Assembly: GCF_005405385.1 (NCBI RefSeq)
Contig: NZ_BJDY01000003.1
Location: 677,484-741,483, forward strand
Length of the DNA: 64,000 nt
Direction of reading: 5' to 3'
Source of the DNA: Lactiplantibacillus mudanjiangensis
GTDB lineage: Bacteria; Bacillota; Bacilli; Lactobacillales; Lactobacillaceae
Shown here: positions 7,696 through 16,853 of the stretch, one piece after another
How positions within the stretch are numbered: position 1 is the first letter of the stretch
Layout of the letters: the number at the start of each line of letters is the position of its first letter
Position numbers and translations under genes: made by a program
The notes under the pieces: model-generated
Told to the model about the DNA's origin: nothing
Seen by the model: only the letters and a program-made list of their open reading frames with translations
The model's database searches: none

Positions 7696-9078
7696 ATGAC
7701 CACTAAAAATGCAATTATCCTCGCCGCTGGTAAAGGGACGCGGATGAAATCCAAGTTAGTCAAAGTGTTACATCAGGTTTGTGGCAAGTCGATGGTCGAT
7801 CATGTTTTGACCCAAGTTGAAGCTGTTTCGATGGATAACATCGTGACGATCGTTGGCCATGGCGCTAAAGATGTGGAAGCCGCGTTAGGTGACCGCACCA
7901 AGTATGCCGCTCAGACCGAACAACTCGGGACCGGCCACGCCGTGTTACAAGCTGAACCATTATTGAAAGACCAAGATGGGATGACCTTGATTATTAGTGG
8001 TGACACACCACTATTTCGGGCTGAAACCCTTGAAGAATTATTTGAATATCATCAAGCTAAAAAAGCTGCTGGGACGATTTTGACATCTGAAGCGCCTGAT
8101 CCACAAGGCTATGGTCGGATTGTTCGCAATCATTTGGGTATTGTTGAAAAGATCGTGGAACAAAAAGATGCTTCAAAAGAAGAACAAGAAATTCACGAAA
8201 TCAATACTGGGGTTTACTGTTTTGACAACCAGGCCTTATTTAAGGCATTACATCAAGTGACCAACGATAATGCTCAAGGTGAATATTACTTGACCGACGT
8301 GATTCAAATCATGAAGGACCAAGGCGATATCGTGGCCGCTTATCGGATGGACGATTTCGATGAATCCATGGGGGTTAATACGCGGGCCGCTTTGGCACAA
8401 GCTACCAAAGTGATGCAACAACGGATTAACGCCCAACACATGGAAGACGGGGTTTCAATCATCAACCCAGCCGATACGTATATCGATGCTGGTGTTAAGA
8501 TTGGCGCGGATACGATTATCGAACCTGGTGTGTTAATTAAAGGGAAGACGACCATTGGTGAAGATTGTTTCATCGGGGCCCATTCTGAAATTCATGATAT
8601 GACGATTGAAGATCGGGTGACGGTCACGTCGTCCTTCTTAGAAGACTCTATCATGCATGCTGATAGTAACATTGGCCCTTACAGTCATTTACGGCCCCAA
8701 GCTGAAATTGGCGAACACGTTCACTTAGGTAACTTTGTGGAAGTGAAGAAGGCTAAGATTGGCGACCGGACTAAGGTTGGTCATTTAACTTACGTTGGTG
8801 ATGCCACTTTAGGCAAAGACATCAATGTTGGTTGTGGCGTGGTCTTCGTCAACTATGACGGTGTCAATAAACATCATACCAATGTGGGTGATTCCGCGTT
8901 TGTTGGGAGTAACTCAAACATTATTGCGCCAGTTGAAGTGGCCGATCATTCCTTTATCGCTGCTGGGTCAACAATCACCGATGATGTTAACTTCCATGAC
9001 ATGGCGATTGCCCGCGCACGACAAACAAATAAACCAGATTTCTGGGGTCGTTTACCACACGAACCTGAAAACGAATAA
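7696..9078 (+). CDS. glmU: Bifunctional UDP-GlcNAc pyrophosphorylase / GlcN-1-P acetyltransferase
   Basis: GlmU acetylates glucosamine-1-phosphate and couples it to UTP, giving UDP-GlcNAc for peptidoglycan and wall teichoic acid. The 460-aa protein is full length. [18 protein letters not shown] (residues about 9-26) is the nucleotidyltransferase signature. After about residue 255 comes a left-handed beta-helix of hexapeptide repeats with the acetyltransferase core around [12 protein letters not shown] and SFVGSNS. The ATG follows AAGGAGT. It lies between purR and prs, the usual Bacilli arrangement, with its own terminator and a possible extended -10 TGGTATCAT at 7652-7660. Confidence 0.97.
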   Translation: MTTKNAIILAAGKGTRMKSKLVKVLHQVCGKSMVDHVLTQVEAVSMDNIVTIVGHGAKDVEAALGDRTKYAAQTEQLGTGHAVLQAEPLLKDQDGMTLIISGDTPLFRAETLEELFEYHQAKKAAGTILTSEAPDPQGYGRIVRNHLGIVEKIVEQKDASKEEQEIHEINTGVYCFDNQALFKALHQVTNDNAQGEYYLTDVIQIMKDQGDIVAAYRMDDFDESMGVNTRAALAQATKVMQQRINAQHMEDGVSIINPADTYIDAGVKIGADTIIEPGVLIKGKTTIGEDCFIGAHSEIHDMTIEDRVTVTSSFLEDSIMHADSNIGPYSHLRPQAEIGEHVHLGNFVEVKKAKIGDRTKVGHLTYVGDATLGKDINVGCGVVFVNYDGVNKHHTNVGDSAFVGSNSNIIAPVEVADHSFIAAGSTITDDVNFHDMAIARARQTNKPDFWGRLPHEPENE

Positions 9079-9086
9079 GATTTTTG

Positions 9087-9119
9087 AACGTTTGAGCTAT
9101 TTGGCTCAAACGTTTTTTT
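9087..9119 (+). terminator. Rho-independent terminator after glmU
   Basis: A stem AACGTTTGAGC/GCTCAAACGTT (9087-9097 with 9104-9114) is followed by a T run. Confidence 0.9.
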
Positions 9120-9176
9120 GTCAGTTAAAGATCACGCCTTGTGAGTATACCTGCTTACTAGTGATGACTTTAGTTA

Positions 9177-9580
9177 GCACCTGCGCTAACCAGTGATTCT
9201 GCCTGCTGTGGGGAACAGTTCCAGCCAAAGATCGGGCTTCCACTTCGCTTTTAAGCCTAGCGAAAACCGCTAGGCTTAAAAGTCGTCCACCTCGTAAGCC
9301 CGGAAAAACGTCCGGACTAACGAGGTGCTCACAGCTGGCGCCATCACTGGGTAGCTCCGGTTAGGCTCTTGTCGCTATTAGACTAAGTTAGTCATTATCA
9401 TAGCCGAAAGTGAGTCCAATTGGGCCCAGCCGTGGGAGTCTCTTAGCGATTTATCGCTTAGAGACTGGCGTTTTTGAAACGCGGGTTGGGCAGTTCAAAA
9501 CGATGGTCAAGACCGCACTTAGGCTTGACCAGTCCGCCCACAGCGTTCCGGCCCAAATTGGGCGAACGACAGGCGGCAAG
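9177..9580 (-). repeat. Structured repeat family, copy R1 (full core, minus orientation)
   Basis: This is a full-size copy of the ~400-nt core, reverse-oriented relative to R2 and R3. It keeps every hairpin. Many bases differ from R2/R3, but the changes are paired: GGTCAAG/CTTGACC (9505-9511, 9534-9540) replaces GGTTCAG/CTGAACC, and ACCTCGT/ACGAGGT (9289-9295, 9320-9326) replaces ATATCGT/ACGATAT. I see no ORF. It occupies most of the 813-bp gap between glmU and prs. The flanks are too diverged for me to define terminal repeats. Confidence 0.8.
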
Positions 9581-9618
9581 CTGTGCTAACTTTGTCGTTG
9601 TTGAGGAAGTTATGACTT

Positions 9619-9631
9619 AATGTTCGGTTTT
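9619..9631 (-). promoter_or_regulatory. PurBox upstream of prs
   Basis: The minus strand reads AAAACCGAACATT, a perfect fit to AWWWCCGAACWWT. It lies about 90 bp upstream of the proposed prs -35. A weaker plus-strand half match, AAACCCGAAGTAT, is at 9771-9783. Control of PRPP synthesis by PurR would be logical. Confidence 0.55.
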
Positions 9632-9639
9632 TGTCGGCT

Positions 9640-9690
9640 GATGTAAATGAATTGGTTCAATTAGCGCTTGTTACCGGTACCATTTACATC
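9640..9690. repeat. 10-bp inverted repeat in the prs upstream region
   Basis: GATGTAAATG (9640-9649) and CATTTACATC (9681-9690) are perfect inverted repeats separated by 31 bp. The interval contains GGTACC and AATTGGTTCAATT. No T run follows, so it is not a simple terminator. It could be an operator or a remnant. Confidence 0.45.
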
Positions 9691-9719
9691 CCATGGGGCT
9701 CACAGGTCAAGCGTTTTAG

Positions 9720-9748
9720 TTGACAAGCCAAGCTCACGAAACTTTAAT
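9720..9748 (+). promoter_or_regulatory. Probable prs promoter
   Basis: -35 TTGACA (9720-9725), 17-bp spacer, -10 TTTAAT (9743-9748). It would give a 5' leader of about 135 nt before the prs ATG. No other good promoter is seen in this gap. Confidence 0.5.
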
Positions 9749-9891
9749 ATTTAAAAGTTAAGGGCGCACAAAACCCGAAGTATCCGCTCCTAGCCCAGTC
9801 TGACGCAATTTCTAACTGCTAAAGGGACTTGATTTTCAACGCTAAAATGCATATTATTTAAGAAGTAATAAATTTTCGAATGGAGGAAATT

Positions 9892-10872
9892 ATGTCAGAA
9901 CAGTATTTTGATCCAAAGTTAAAGATTTTTGCTTTGAATTCAAATAAACCATTGGCAGAAAAGATCGCTGAAGCCGTTGGGGTTAAACTAGGTAAGACCT
10001 CAGTTGATCGTTTTAGTGATGGCGAAATTCGCATTAACATTGAGGAAAGTATTCGTGGTGACCAAGTGTACATCATTCAATCAACTTCCGCTCCGGTTAA
10101 TGACAACTTAATGGAATTATTGATCATGATTGATGCATTACGGCGCGCGAGTGCTAAGACCATTAACGTGGTTATTCCTTACTATGGGTATGCCCGTCAA
10201 GATCGTAAAGCTCGTTCACGGGAACCAATCACCGCTAAGTTAGTCGCTAATATGCTTGAAACGGCTGGTGCTACACGAGTTCTAGCATTGGACTTGCATG
10301 CTGCTCAAATCCAAGGTTTCTTTGATATTCCTTTGGATCATTTAATGGGTGCGCCACTGTTGGCTGACTACTTCTTAACCCATCATTTAGATGAAAATGC
10401 TGTCGTGGTCTCACCTGACCATGGTGGTGTGACGCGGGCTCGGAAATTAGCAGAATTGTTAAAAGTACCGATCGCGATTATCGACAAACGTCGGCCACGT
10501 GCCAATGTGGCTGAAGTCATGAATATTATCGGGGATGTCAAAGGCAAGCGGGCCATCATGATCGATGATATGATTGATACCGCTGGGACCATTACCTTAG
10601 GGGCACAAGCCTTAATGGATGCTGGTGCAACCGAAGTTTATGCTAGTTGTACGCATCCAGTCCTTTCAGGACCAGCGATCGAACGGATTGAAAAGTCACC
10701 AATCAAGAAGTTGATTGTCACAGATTCAATCGCGTTACCAGCTGAAAAACAAATCGAAAAAATCGTCCAAGTTTCCGTTGGTCAATTAATGGGTCAAGCC
10801 ATTAAGTTCATCCACGAAAATAAACCAGTTAGTCCATTGTTCAAGAATCGTTTCCATAACGAAGAAAACTAA
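9892..10872 (+). CDS. prs: Ribose-phosphate pyrophosphokinase
   Basis: Prs makes PRPP from ribose-5-phosphate and ATP, feeding purine, pyrimidine, His, Trp and NAD synthesis. The 326-aa protein is full length. Conserved parts include [13 protein letters not shown], the flexible-loop motif [13 protein letters not shown] near residue 98, [13 protein letters not shown] near 130, and the PRPP loop [13 protein letters not shown] near 220. ATG 9892 follows GGAGG at 9882-9886. It is monocistronic: a long leader with a PurBox precedes it and a strong terminator follows. L. plantarum may have a second prs; the window cannot tell. Confidence 0.96.
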   Translation: MSEQYFDPKLKIFALNSNKPLAEKIAEAVGVKLGKTSVDRFSDGEIRINIEESIRGDQVYIIQSTSAPVNDNLMELLIMIDALRRASAKTINVVIPYYGYARQDRKARSREPITAKLVANMLETAGATRVLALDLHAAQIQGFFDIPLDHLMGAPLLADYFLTHHLDENAVVVSPDHGGVTRARKLAELLKVPIAIIDKRRPRANVAEVMNIIGDVKGKRAIMIDDMIDTAGTITLGAQALMDAGATEVYASCTHPVLSGPAIERIEKSPIKKLIVTDSIALPAEKQIEKIVQVSVGQLMGQAIKFIHENKPVSPLFKNRFHNEEN

Positions 10873-10884
10873 GTTGGTTCGGAT

Positions 10885-10921
10885 CACACGCCTAGTAGGC
10901 TTTGCCTGCTAGGCGTGTTTT
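10885..10921 (+). terminator. Rho-independent terminator after prs
   Basis: A long stem ACACGCCTAG...CTAGGCGTGT with inner AGGC/GCCT is followed by TTTT. Confidence 0.88.
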
Positions 10922-11008
10922 ACTATCCCAGCAAACTGAGCATTGGTATCGGTTTAGGGTTTTGCGTATAATATAAGTGAAAGTCGTTGTACAGAGAAGG
11001 TGCCATAA

Positions 11009-12031
11009 TTGAATTGGTTTTATTGGGGAAGTCTCGCCTTGGTGAGCGCGGTGACGTTACAATTGACCGATCGTCGCCGCTGGCTGACAGGGCATTTGCT
11101 ATTGGCAGCGCTGATTGGCCTAGCTTTGGCTGGCTATCGGTCCGTCAGTGCGCAAGCGAGTCCGTTTTGGCAATTCGTCATTGTTGGCTTAAAAGTAGTG
11201 GCCTATTTGGTTTTACCAGTGATCATTTTAGTGGTCGCGGTTAGTTTTGTGCGTTATAGTTATCGTCTGTTACGTAAAGAAGGCTGGCATCTGCATTACA
11301 CGTTGTTAGCGATCGTTGGCGTTTTATTAGTCTTAATGTTAGGGTTATCGGCGATTAATGCGTTGAGTTGGCGATGGGCTTGGTTGTGGAAACTATTGGG
11401 CTTAGCGCTATTGTTGACGGCGTATTTTACGTTTGGCTTCTTAGCCTATTTGGTTGCTTGTGGCACGACGCGGTTAGGACGGCGACCACAACTTGACGCG
11501 ATTATTGTGTTAGGAGCAGGATTAATGCCTGATGGTCGACCAACGCGAACATTGAGCTATCGCTTAAAAGCAGCTGCCAAGCTTTATCATCAGCAGCGTG
11601 TTAAACAGCATCAGCCGATTAAAATGGTTGTTTCTGGTGGGCAAGGTGCTGACGAGGTTGTGCCCGAAAGCACGGCCATGCGGCATTATTTAGTCGCATT
11701 GGGATTGCCGCTAGATGTGATTGTGGAAGAGAATCGGTCGACATCAACGGCTGAAAATTTAAAATTTACACATACGATTCTGGTTAAACAACAACCGTTC
11801 TATCAAGCAATGATGGTGACGAGTGATTATCATGTATTACGGGCCAATATCATTGCACGTCAACTACGGTTAAATGTCTATGGGTATGGTGCCCGAACAC
11901 CGTGGTACTATTTGCCCTTTGCGGTTTTTCGTGAGTATTTAGCATTAATCGTCATGTATCGCTGGGCGAATCTCGCCGCTGTCGTGGGATTGACGCTGTG
12001 GTATGTGGCCATGATTTTTAAAATAATCTAA
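11009..12031 (+). CDS. YdcF/ElyC family membrane protein (DUF218)
   Basis: This 340-aa protein has roughly five hydrophobic segments in the first 150 residues, then a DUF218 domain: LDAIIVLGAGLMPDGRPTRTLSYRLKAA, VVSGGQGADEVVPES, and EENRSTSTAENL. A further helix lies at the extreme C-terminus. The family includes SanA and ElyC, which affect envelope integrity and wall precursor metabolism; the reaction is not defined. TTG 11009 is preceded by AGAAGGTG at 6-7 nt, and no ATG fits better. It is followed closely by the lipoprotein gene, which has its own promoter. Confidence 0.8.
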   Translation: MNWFYWGSLALVSAVTLQLTDRRRWLTGHLLLAALIGLALAGYRSVSAQASPFWQFVIVGLKVVAYLVLPVIILVVAVSFVRYSYRLLRKEGWHLHYTLLAIVGVLLVLMLGLSAINALSWRWAWLWKLLGLALLLTAYFTFGFLAYLVACGTTRLGRRPQLDAIIVLGAGLMPDGRPTRTLSYRLKAAAKLYHQQRVKQHQPIKMVVSGGQGADEVVPESTAMRHYLVALGLPLDVIVEENRSTSTAENLKFTHTILVKQQPFYQAMMVTSDYHVLRANIIARQLRLNVYGYGARTPWYYLPFAVFREYLALIVMYRWANLAAVVGLTLWYVAMIFKII

Positions 12032-12065
12032 TGAATTGACGGTCATCAGGAAAAAATTTTGGTTA

Positions 12066-12074
12066 TGGTATAAT
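12066..12074 (+). promoter_or_regulatory. Extended -10 promoter of the lipoprotein gene
   Basis: TGG followed by TATAAT (12069-12074) makes an extended -10 site 29 bp before the GTG start. No good -35 is seen at 16-18 bp. Confidence 0.5.
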
Positions 12075-12102
12075 GGAAAGCGTTAAAAGGGAGGGATTCG
12101 CC

Positions 12103-13098
12103 GTGGATAATGCGCGTCGACCACATTTTGGGGTTTTGATAGTCCTCTTTATTGGACTATTTACCCTAGCAGGCTGTGCAAAAATGACGAACGGAACGAG
12201 TAATAATCCGACCTCATCAGTTGCGACCAGTGGCACAGCCAAAATTTTAACCAAGGCAGATCAACAAATTTCACATCGACAAATCAATGCTGCGATTAAA
12301 ACGTTAAAGACTGCGGATACGAGTAATACAACCGTTAAAAATTTATTAACTGGGTTGCATCACTATCAAAAAGCCGCGACCGCTTTGAATAAAAATCAAC
12401 TCAGCGTTGCCAAGACGTATTTTAATACGTTATCGAATTATCAAGCATCAACGGATGCATCTTTTAATGCGGCCAAAACCGCGTTAATAAAGGAATATCA
12501 GCAAGTTAAACAAGCCAATAGTTATTATAATACGGCTCGTGATGAATTGAGTGTTCACGATTTGACCGCTGCTAAAACCAATATCGACAAGCTGGATAAA
12601 ATTCCGGCGAGTCATCCGGTCATTAAGCAGTTACAAAAGAAAACACTGGCGATGAAGCAAGCCATTATGAATTATGAAGCTTCGCAGTCAACGAGTTCGG
12701 GCAGTGAAAGCTCAACGGTGACTGAAAGTGACAGTAGTTCGTCGAGTACAACGACCAGCAGTTCTACTAGTTCGTCGAGTGCGTCCAGCACTAGTGACAG
12801 TAGCAGTGCCGATAGCAGTAGTACGGCCACCAGTGATGCCACGAGTTCGACTAGTAGCACCAGTACCAGCACTTTAACGACCAAGCAAGTGTTAAGCAAC
12901 TTCCGGGCTGCCGCTGGAGTTAGTTTTGCACAAGATGATCAATTCAATGTCATCAAGCAAACGGATAAGTATTATCAAATTGAAGTCATGCATGATAGTG
13001 AAGACACGGATGTAACGAACTTGACGGATATCTATCGTTATTATCCAACCAGTGGTCGAGTGACGAAACAAAATAGCTCAACTGGTGAATTTGAATAA
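12103..13098 (+). CDS. Serine-rich lipoprotein of unknown function
   Basis: This 331-aa protein has a lipoprotein signal (FGVLIVLFIGLFTLAGC), with the lipobox Cys at about residue 25. Next comes a helical Lys/Ala/Gln-rich domain (about residues 40-190), a Ser/Thr/Ala/Asp low-complexity linker (about 192-263), and a small folded C-terminal domain ending in YRYYPTSGRVTKQ. It should be anchored to the outer face of the membrane with the Ser-rich part spanning the wall. GTG 12103 follows GGGAGG; the ATG at 12073 overlaps the promoter, so it is less likely. No enzymatic motif is seen. The Ser/Thr stretch may be glycosylated, which is inference. Confidence 0.75.
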   Translation: MDNARRPHFGVLIVLFIGLFTLAGCAKMTNGTSNNPTSSVATSGTAKILTKADQQISHRQINAAIKTLKTADTSNTTVKNLLTGLHHYQKAATALNKNQLSVAKTYFNTLSNYQASTDASFNAAKTALIKEYQQVKQANSYYNTARDELSVHDLTAAKTNIDKLDKIPASHPVIKQLQKKTLAMKQAIMNYEASQSTSSGSESSTVTESDSSSSSTTTSSSTSSSSASSTSDSSSADSSSTATSDATSSTSSTSTSTLTTKQVLSNFRAAAGVSFAQDDQFNVIKQTDKYYQIEVMHDSEDTDVTNLTDIYRYYPTSGRVTKQNSSTGEFE

Positions 13099-13114
13099 GT
13101 ATAAGTTTGTATAC

Positions 13115-13159
13115 AAAAAGGGTTAATTCGGAATTTGAAATTCTGAATTAACCCTTTTT
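13115..13159. terminator. Bidirectional terminator between lipoprotein and HAD genes
   Basis: The stem AAAAAGGGTTAATTC...GAATTAACCCTTTTT, with an inner GAATT/AATTC, is A-rich on one side and T-rich on the other. It serves the convergent units. Confidence 0.88.
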
Positions 13160-13187
13160 GCTTAGAGTAAGTGTGGATACACGCTTG

Positions 13188-13997
13188 TTAAGCTAAAGCC
13201 CAAGTCCGAATGGCGTGCGCAACCCCGTCTTCAACATTGGTTTTGGTTTCGTATTTGGCCAAAGCCTTGGCTTGTGGAATGGCATTGCCCATGGCGACAC
13301 TGTTGGTGGCGTATTTAAGCATGCTCAAATCATTGCCTTGATCGCCAATTGCCATGACTTCATCGGCCGTAAGATTTAATCGTTCGGCTAAGTCTTTTAG
13401 CGCAGCGCCTTTGCTAGCGTTAGGGTTCATGAATTCCAAGAAGTAAGGTGCGGATTGGACGATATAGTATTTATCGCGGAAGGCTTGTGGCAACTGATCT
13501 TTAGCTACTGCTAAAAGTTCTGGCTTGTCGATAAACATACACTTAACAACTGGCATGTCGACCCGCATGTCGCCAGGTGCCCGGTAACGAATTGGCATGT
13601 TAACCAAGGCACTTTCACCAACCGTGTAGGGGCTAATATTGCGGTTAGCCGTGTAGATGTGGTCTTCACTTTCTACGTGACAATGAATATTGAGTTTACG
13701 GCTCAAGGCCTCAATATCGATGTAGTCTTCATGGGTTAAGGTGTGACTGGTAATGATGCGCCCACTGGTTGTTTGGGCCATGGACCCATTGAACGTAATC
13801 GCGTATTCATCGTCGCCGTTAATGTTGAGTTGCTTTAAAAATGGGCTCACACCACTTAGTGGGCGACCGGTACAAATGACCACTTTAATCCCTTGGTCAC
13901 GCGCAGCTTGAATCGCGTCGATGGTGGCGGGGTTGAGTTCACTGTGTTCGTTGAGTAGGGTGCCATCCATATCAATGGCGATAAGTTTGACTGACAT
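13188..13997 (-). CDS. Cof-type HAD phosphatase
   Basis: This 269-aa HAD-superfamily hydrolase is of the Cof/YidA type (class IIB). Motif I IAIDMDGTLL (nucleophile Asp at residue 9 and general acid Asp at 11) starts the protein, motif II is VVICTGRPLSG, the Lys is in NPNASKG, and motif IV is VMAIGDQGNDLSML. Such enzymes act on sugar phosphates, FMN or pyridoxal phosphate; the substrate cannot be told. It is the last gene of a three-gene minus-strand operon, 13 bp after the HD hydrolase gene. Confidence 0.9.
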   Translation of the reverse strand: MSVKLIAIDMDGTLLNEHSELNPATIDAIQAARDQGIKVVICTGRPLSGVSPFLKQLNINGDDEYAITFNGSMAQTTSGRIITSHTLTHEDYIDIEALSRKLNIHCHVESEDHIYTANRNISPYTVGESALVNMPIRYRAPGDMRVDMPVVKCMFIDKPELLAVAKDQLPQAFRDKYYIVQSAPYFLEFMNPNASKGAALKDLAERLNLTADEVMAIGDQGNDLSMLKYATNSVAMGNAIPQAKALAKYETKTNVEDGVAHAIRTWALA

Positions 13998-14010
13998 GTA
14001 AAAAATCCTC

Positions 14011-15357
14011 CTAAATAATTAACCGATCATTTTGAATGTGGTGCTGAAAAGTTTGGTAGATAGCCTCGAATAAGTCGACTTGTTCACTGCCATTTAACAT
14101 TTCCTTAGGGAAGAAGAAGCGTTGATCACCGGAGACTTTGCCAGTGATTGCGTGGACCAAATCACTAACGGTAGAGAGTTCGACAAGTGAACCGTCTTCT
14201 TGCATTAATTCGATTTGAGTCCGGGGTTTCTTCATCTTTGGATCATAAGCATCGTATGGTAAATCATAACTGTCATTAATGTCGGTATAGTAATGACTGT
14301 TAAAGCCGGCTTTTTCAATGAGCGCTTGTAGTTCTGGGACGAGTTGACTGGTGGTGTTGTCAATGCGCGCTGATTTTAAAGGCCGACGATCTAAGAAACG
14401 AGTCGCTAAGTCGGCGAGAATCGAATCTTTGCTGTCACGCCAATGATTGAAGTACGTATTCAAGACGCCATCATCAAGCCGTAAATAATCTTGCAACGTA
14501 AAGTTATTATTGAAAAAAGGCAATAACATGTGCGGGGTGGCTTCAGCGTCAACTGAATGACTTTGGTACAAGTCGTTGGCTCGTTCCAACAAGTGATCCA
14601 AGATAACTTCCATTGATCGTGAAACTGGGTGGAAATAGACTTGCATGTACATCTGGAAGCGACTCACTATGTAGTCTTCGACCGCGTGCATCCCTTCCAT
14701 GGCGAAAGTAATGCCGCCTTGGTAGGGCTTCATCACCCGTAAGATCCGAGTTAAATCGAAGTTACCGTAGTTGGTTCCGGTGAAGTAAGAATCACGGAGT
14801 AAATAATCCATCCGGTCGGCATCAATTTGACTAGAAATCATTTGGACGACTTGAGGATTGGGATACGTTTTTTGAATGACTGCCGCGACTTTAGCGGGAA
14901 AGTCAGGAGCGACTTGGCGTAAGACTTGGTTCACTTCAGTTTCTGGTGACGTCAAGATTTGGACGGTTAAAGCTTCGTGGTCCGTATGGAAAATGTGTTC
15001 AAACGTATGTGAATAAGGACCGTGACCGATGTCATGTAATAAAGCGGCGCAAAGAGCCACTAATCGCTCTTTGTCATCCCAGCCACCGTCACCGGGCGTT
15101 TGGGTGGGATAGTTACGGGCGAAATTGTCACAAATACGACGGGTGACTTCATAGACACCTAGACAGTGACCAAAGCGGGAGTGTTCGGCACCGTGGAAAG
15201 TTAACGATGTCGTCCCGAGCTGCTTGATCCGTCGTAATCGTTGAAATTCTGAAGTATTAATTAAATCTAAAATGAGTTGGTGTTGAATATAAACATAGTC
15301 ATGGACGGGGTCACGAAAAACCTTTTCCATGGGAAGTCGTTGATGTTGACTTGTCAA
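14011..15357 (-). CDS. HD-domain phosphohydrolase, YwfO/dGTPase-like
   Basis: This 448-aa protein has the HD metal-binding set: HSRFGHCLGVY (first His), LLHDIGHGPYSHTFEH (HD plus following His), and SSQIDADRMDYLLRDS (last Asp). Relatives hydrolyse dNTPs; YwfO of Bacilli is the closest match I recall. TTG 15357 is preceded by GGAGG at 7 nt; an internal ATG nine codons later is possible. It is the middle gene of the lipL-ywfO-HAD unit, 17 bp after lipL, and the ywfL-ywfO neighbourhood is also found in Bacillus. Confidence 0.85.
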   Translation of the reverse strand: MTSQHQRLPMEKVFRDPVHDYVYIQHQLILDLINTSEFQRLRRIKQLGTTSLTFHGAEHSRFGHCLGVYEVTRRICDNFARNYPTQTPGDGGWDDKERLVALCAALLHDIGHGPYSHTFEHIFHTDHEALTVQILTSPETEVNQVLRQVAPDFPAKVAAVIQKTYPNPQVVQMISSQIDADRMDYLLRDSYFTGTNYGNFDLTRILRVMKPYQGGITFAMEGMHAVEDYIVSRFQMYMQVYFHPVSRSMEVILDHLLERANDLYQSHSVDAEATPHMLLPFFNNNFTLQDYLRLDDGVLNTYFNHWRDSKDSILADLATRFLDRRPLKSARIDNTTSQLVPELQALIEKAGFNSHYYTDINDSYDLPYDAYDPKMKKPRTQIELMQEDGSLVELSTVSDLVHAITGKVSGDQRFFFPKEMLNGSEQVDLFEAIYQTFQHHIQNDRLII

Positions 15358-15374
15358 ATGAATGCCTCCGTTCG

Positions 15375-16190
15375 TTAACGTTCAGGTAGCCGTTGTTGGC
15401 GGCGTGCCATCTCTTGAAAAGCTTGGGTTAAATGAGCTTGAAATTCAGGCTCTGTCGTCACTAAGGGTAACCACTCCGTATCGAGTGACCCATGAGTAGC
15501 TAAGTGTTGATTGAATTGTGTAATCGCCTGTTGCGGGGTAATCGTTTGATCAAGTTGAGCAGCGACCGTGGTCATGACGGTGGGGTCAACTTGTGGGAAG
15601 CGGTCATCGATTTGTCCGGCTAGACTGCGGGTATAAAAGTCTTGAATTAATTGACTGCGTTGGGCTTGATCGCCGTTAATACTAATATACAACATGATGA
15701 CCAAGGCTTTAGCAGTCCGCCTTTGGGACATGCCAGCAATCTTTTGACCGTGAATACTTAAATCGTAATCACCGGGACAATAAGAGTGTTTAATTTCACC
15801 AGCCACAATGGGTAAGGCTGGCCAAACCGACTGAACAGCTTGAGTCATCAGGTCATAAGCGGCGTTAATGGTGTAGGCTTGACGATCGGCCGGTAAGAAC
15901 AAAGAGACGTTTAAAACACCTGCATCGGCGACAACGGCGAGACCGCCGGAGTTACGGAGCATGACTTGATAACCGGATTGGGTTAAGAAGTGGATGCCAT
16001 CAGCTAAGGCTGGCAGCTGTTGATCCAATAATCCCAAGATGACCGTTGGCGACTGTTGCCAATAATGGACGATGGGCTGTTGTTGTTTGGCAGTCAACCA
16101 GAGTAAAGCGTTGGTGGTGGCAAAACTATCCAATAAGTCACCCGGTTGATAATGTTGTGTTAACGTTGCGATGGTCGGTTGACCCATCAT
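15375..16190 (-). CDS. Lipoyl/octanoyl amidotransferase-like protein (LipL type)
   Basis: This 271-aa protein is of the biotin/lipoate ligase fold. The signature RNSGGLAVVADAGVLNVSL (about residues 79-97) and SYCPGDYDLSIHGQKIAGMSQRR (about 140-162) match LipL/YwfL, where the Cys in the second motif is the acyl-transfer nucleophile and moves octanoyl or lipoyl groups between GcvH and E2 subunits. I start at ATG 16190, with GAGGTGA 5 nt upstream. A scavenging lipoate ligase is the main alternative. It is first in the minus-strand operon with the HD hydrolase. Confidence 0.78.
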   Translation of the reverse strand: MMGQPTIATLTQHYQPGDLLDSFATTNALLWLTAKQQQPIVHYWQQSPTVILGLLDQQLPALADGIHFLTQSGYQVMLRNSGGLAVVADAGVLNVSLFLPADRQAYTINAAYDLMTQAVQSVWPALPIVAGEIKHSYCPGDYDLSIHGQKIAGMSQRRTAKALVIMLYISINGDQAQRSQLIQDFYTRSLAGQIDDRFPQVDPTVMTTVAAQLDQTITPQQAITQFNQHLATHGSLDTEWLPLVTTEPEFQAHLTQAFQEMARRQQRLPER

Positions 16191-16368
16191 GTAAATCACC
16201 TCGAACCGTTAGTTTCGCTTTCAATTATACGCGATTATGCCGGTATCCGCAGGGAAATTCCAAGTGTAGATGGATTTTTAGTCTTTTTGGCGCAGATGGC
16301 TTATAATTGTTAGGAAGATTGTGGCGATGGCTCGATGGTGACGAGCTGTCTTCTGAGGAGGTAAAACG

Positions 16369-16809
16369 ATGGATGATTTAACGACGGGTGTTCCGGTGGC
16401 GATTCATTTGGAAACCGAAGCCGTGCAAGAGGGCGAAGCAGCTAACTATGCTTTAGATGTTGACGGCCAATTGGTACAAATGGGTGACACTTTTTATTTA
16501 CGATATCAGGAAGTGAGCGACGATCACCCAGAACCAGTACCCGTAACGATTAAATTGGTGTCCAATGGGGACGTCGTGTTGACGCGGAGCGCGGAGAATC
16601 GGTTACAGTTACATTTTTCCAATGGTAAACGGGTGCAAGCTCGTTATCGCACGCCCATGGGGGTCTTGCCAGTTGATACGGTGACACCATTACTACAAGT
16701 TCGGTTACGCGAACGCCCATTTTCAGGTGAGATCAAGATCAACTATGATTTATATGCCGGCGAACAGTTAATCGGTAACTATAAGTTACGATTGCAATTT
16801 ACAGCTTGA
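16369..16809 (+). CDS. DUF1934 beta-barrel protein (YwiB-like)
   Basis: This 146-aa protein is predicted mostly beta. The DUF1934 pattern includes FYLRYQE near residue 42, VKLVSNGDVVLTRSAENRLQLHF, and the central RYRTPMGVLPVDT. The C-terminus, KINYDLYAGEQLIGNYKLRLQF, also matches. Its biochemical role is unknown. The position directly before rpoE, with GAGGAGG before the ATG, matches Bacilli gene order. Confidence 0.82.
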   Translation: MDDLTTGVPVAIHLETEAVQEGEAANYALDVDGQLVQMGDTFYLRYQEVSDDHPEPVPVTIKLVSNGDVVLTRSAENRLQLHFSNGKRVQARYRTPMGVLPVDTVTPLLQVRLRERPFSGEIKINYDLYAGEQLIGNYKLRLQFTA

Positions 16810-16853
16810 TTTGGTATGATGAACTGTAAACTGTGGAAAGGACGTGCACCAGT

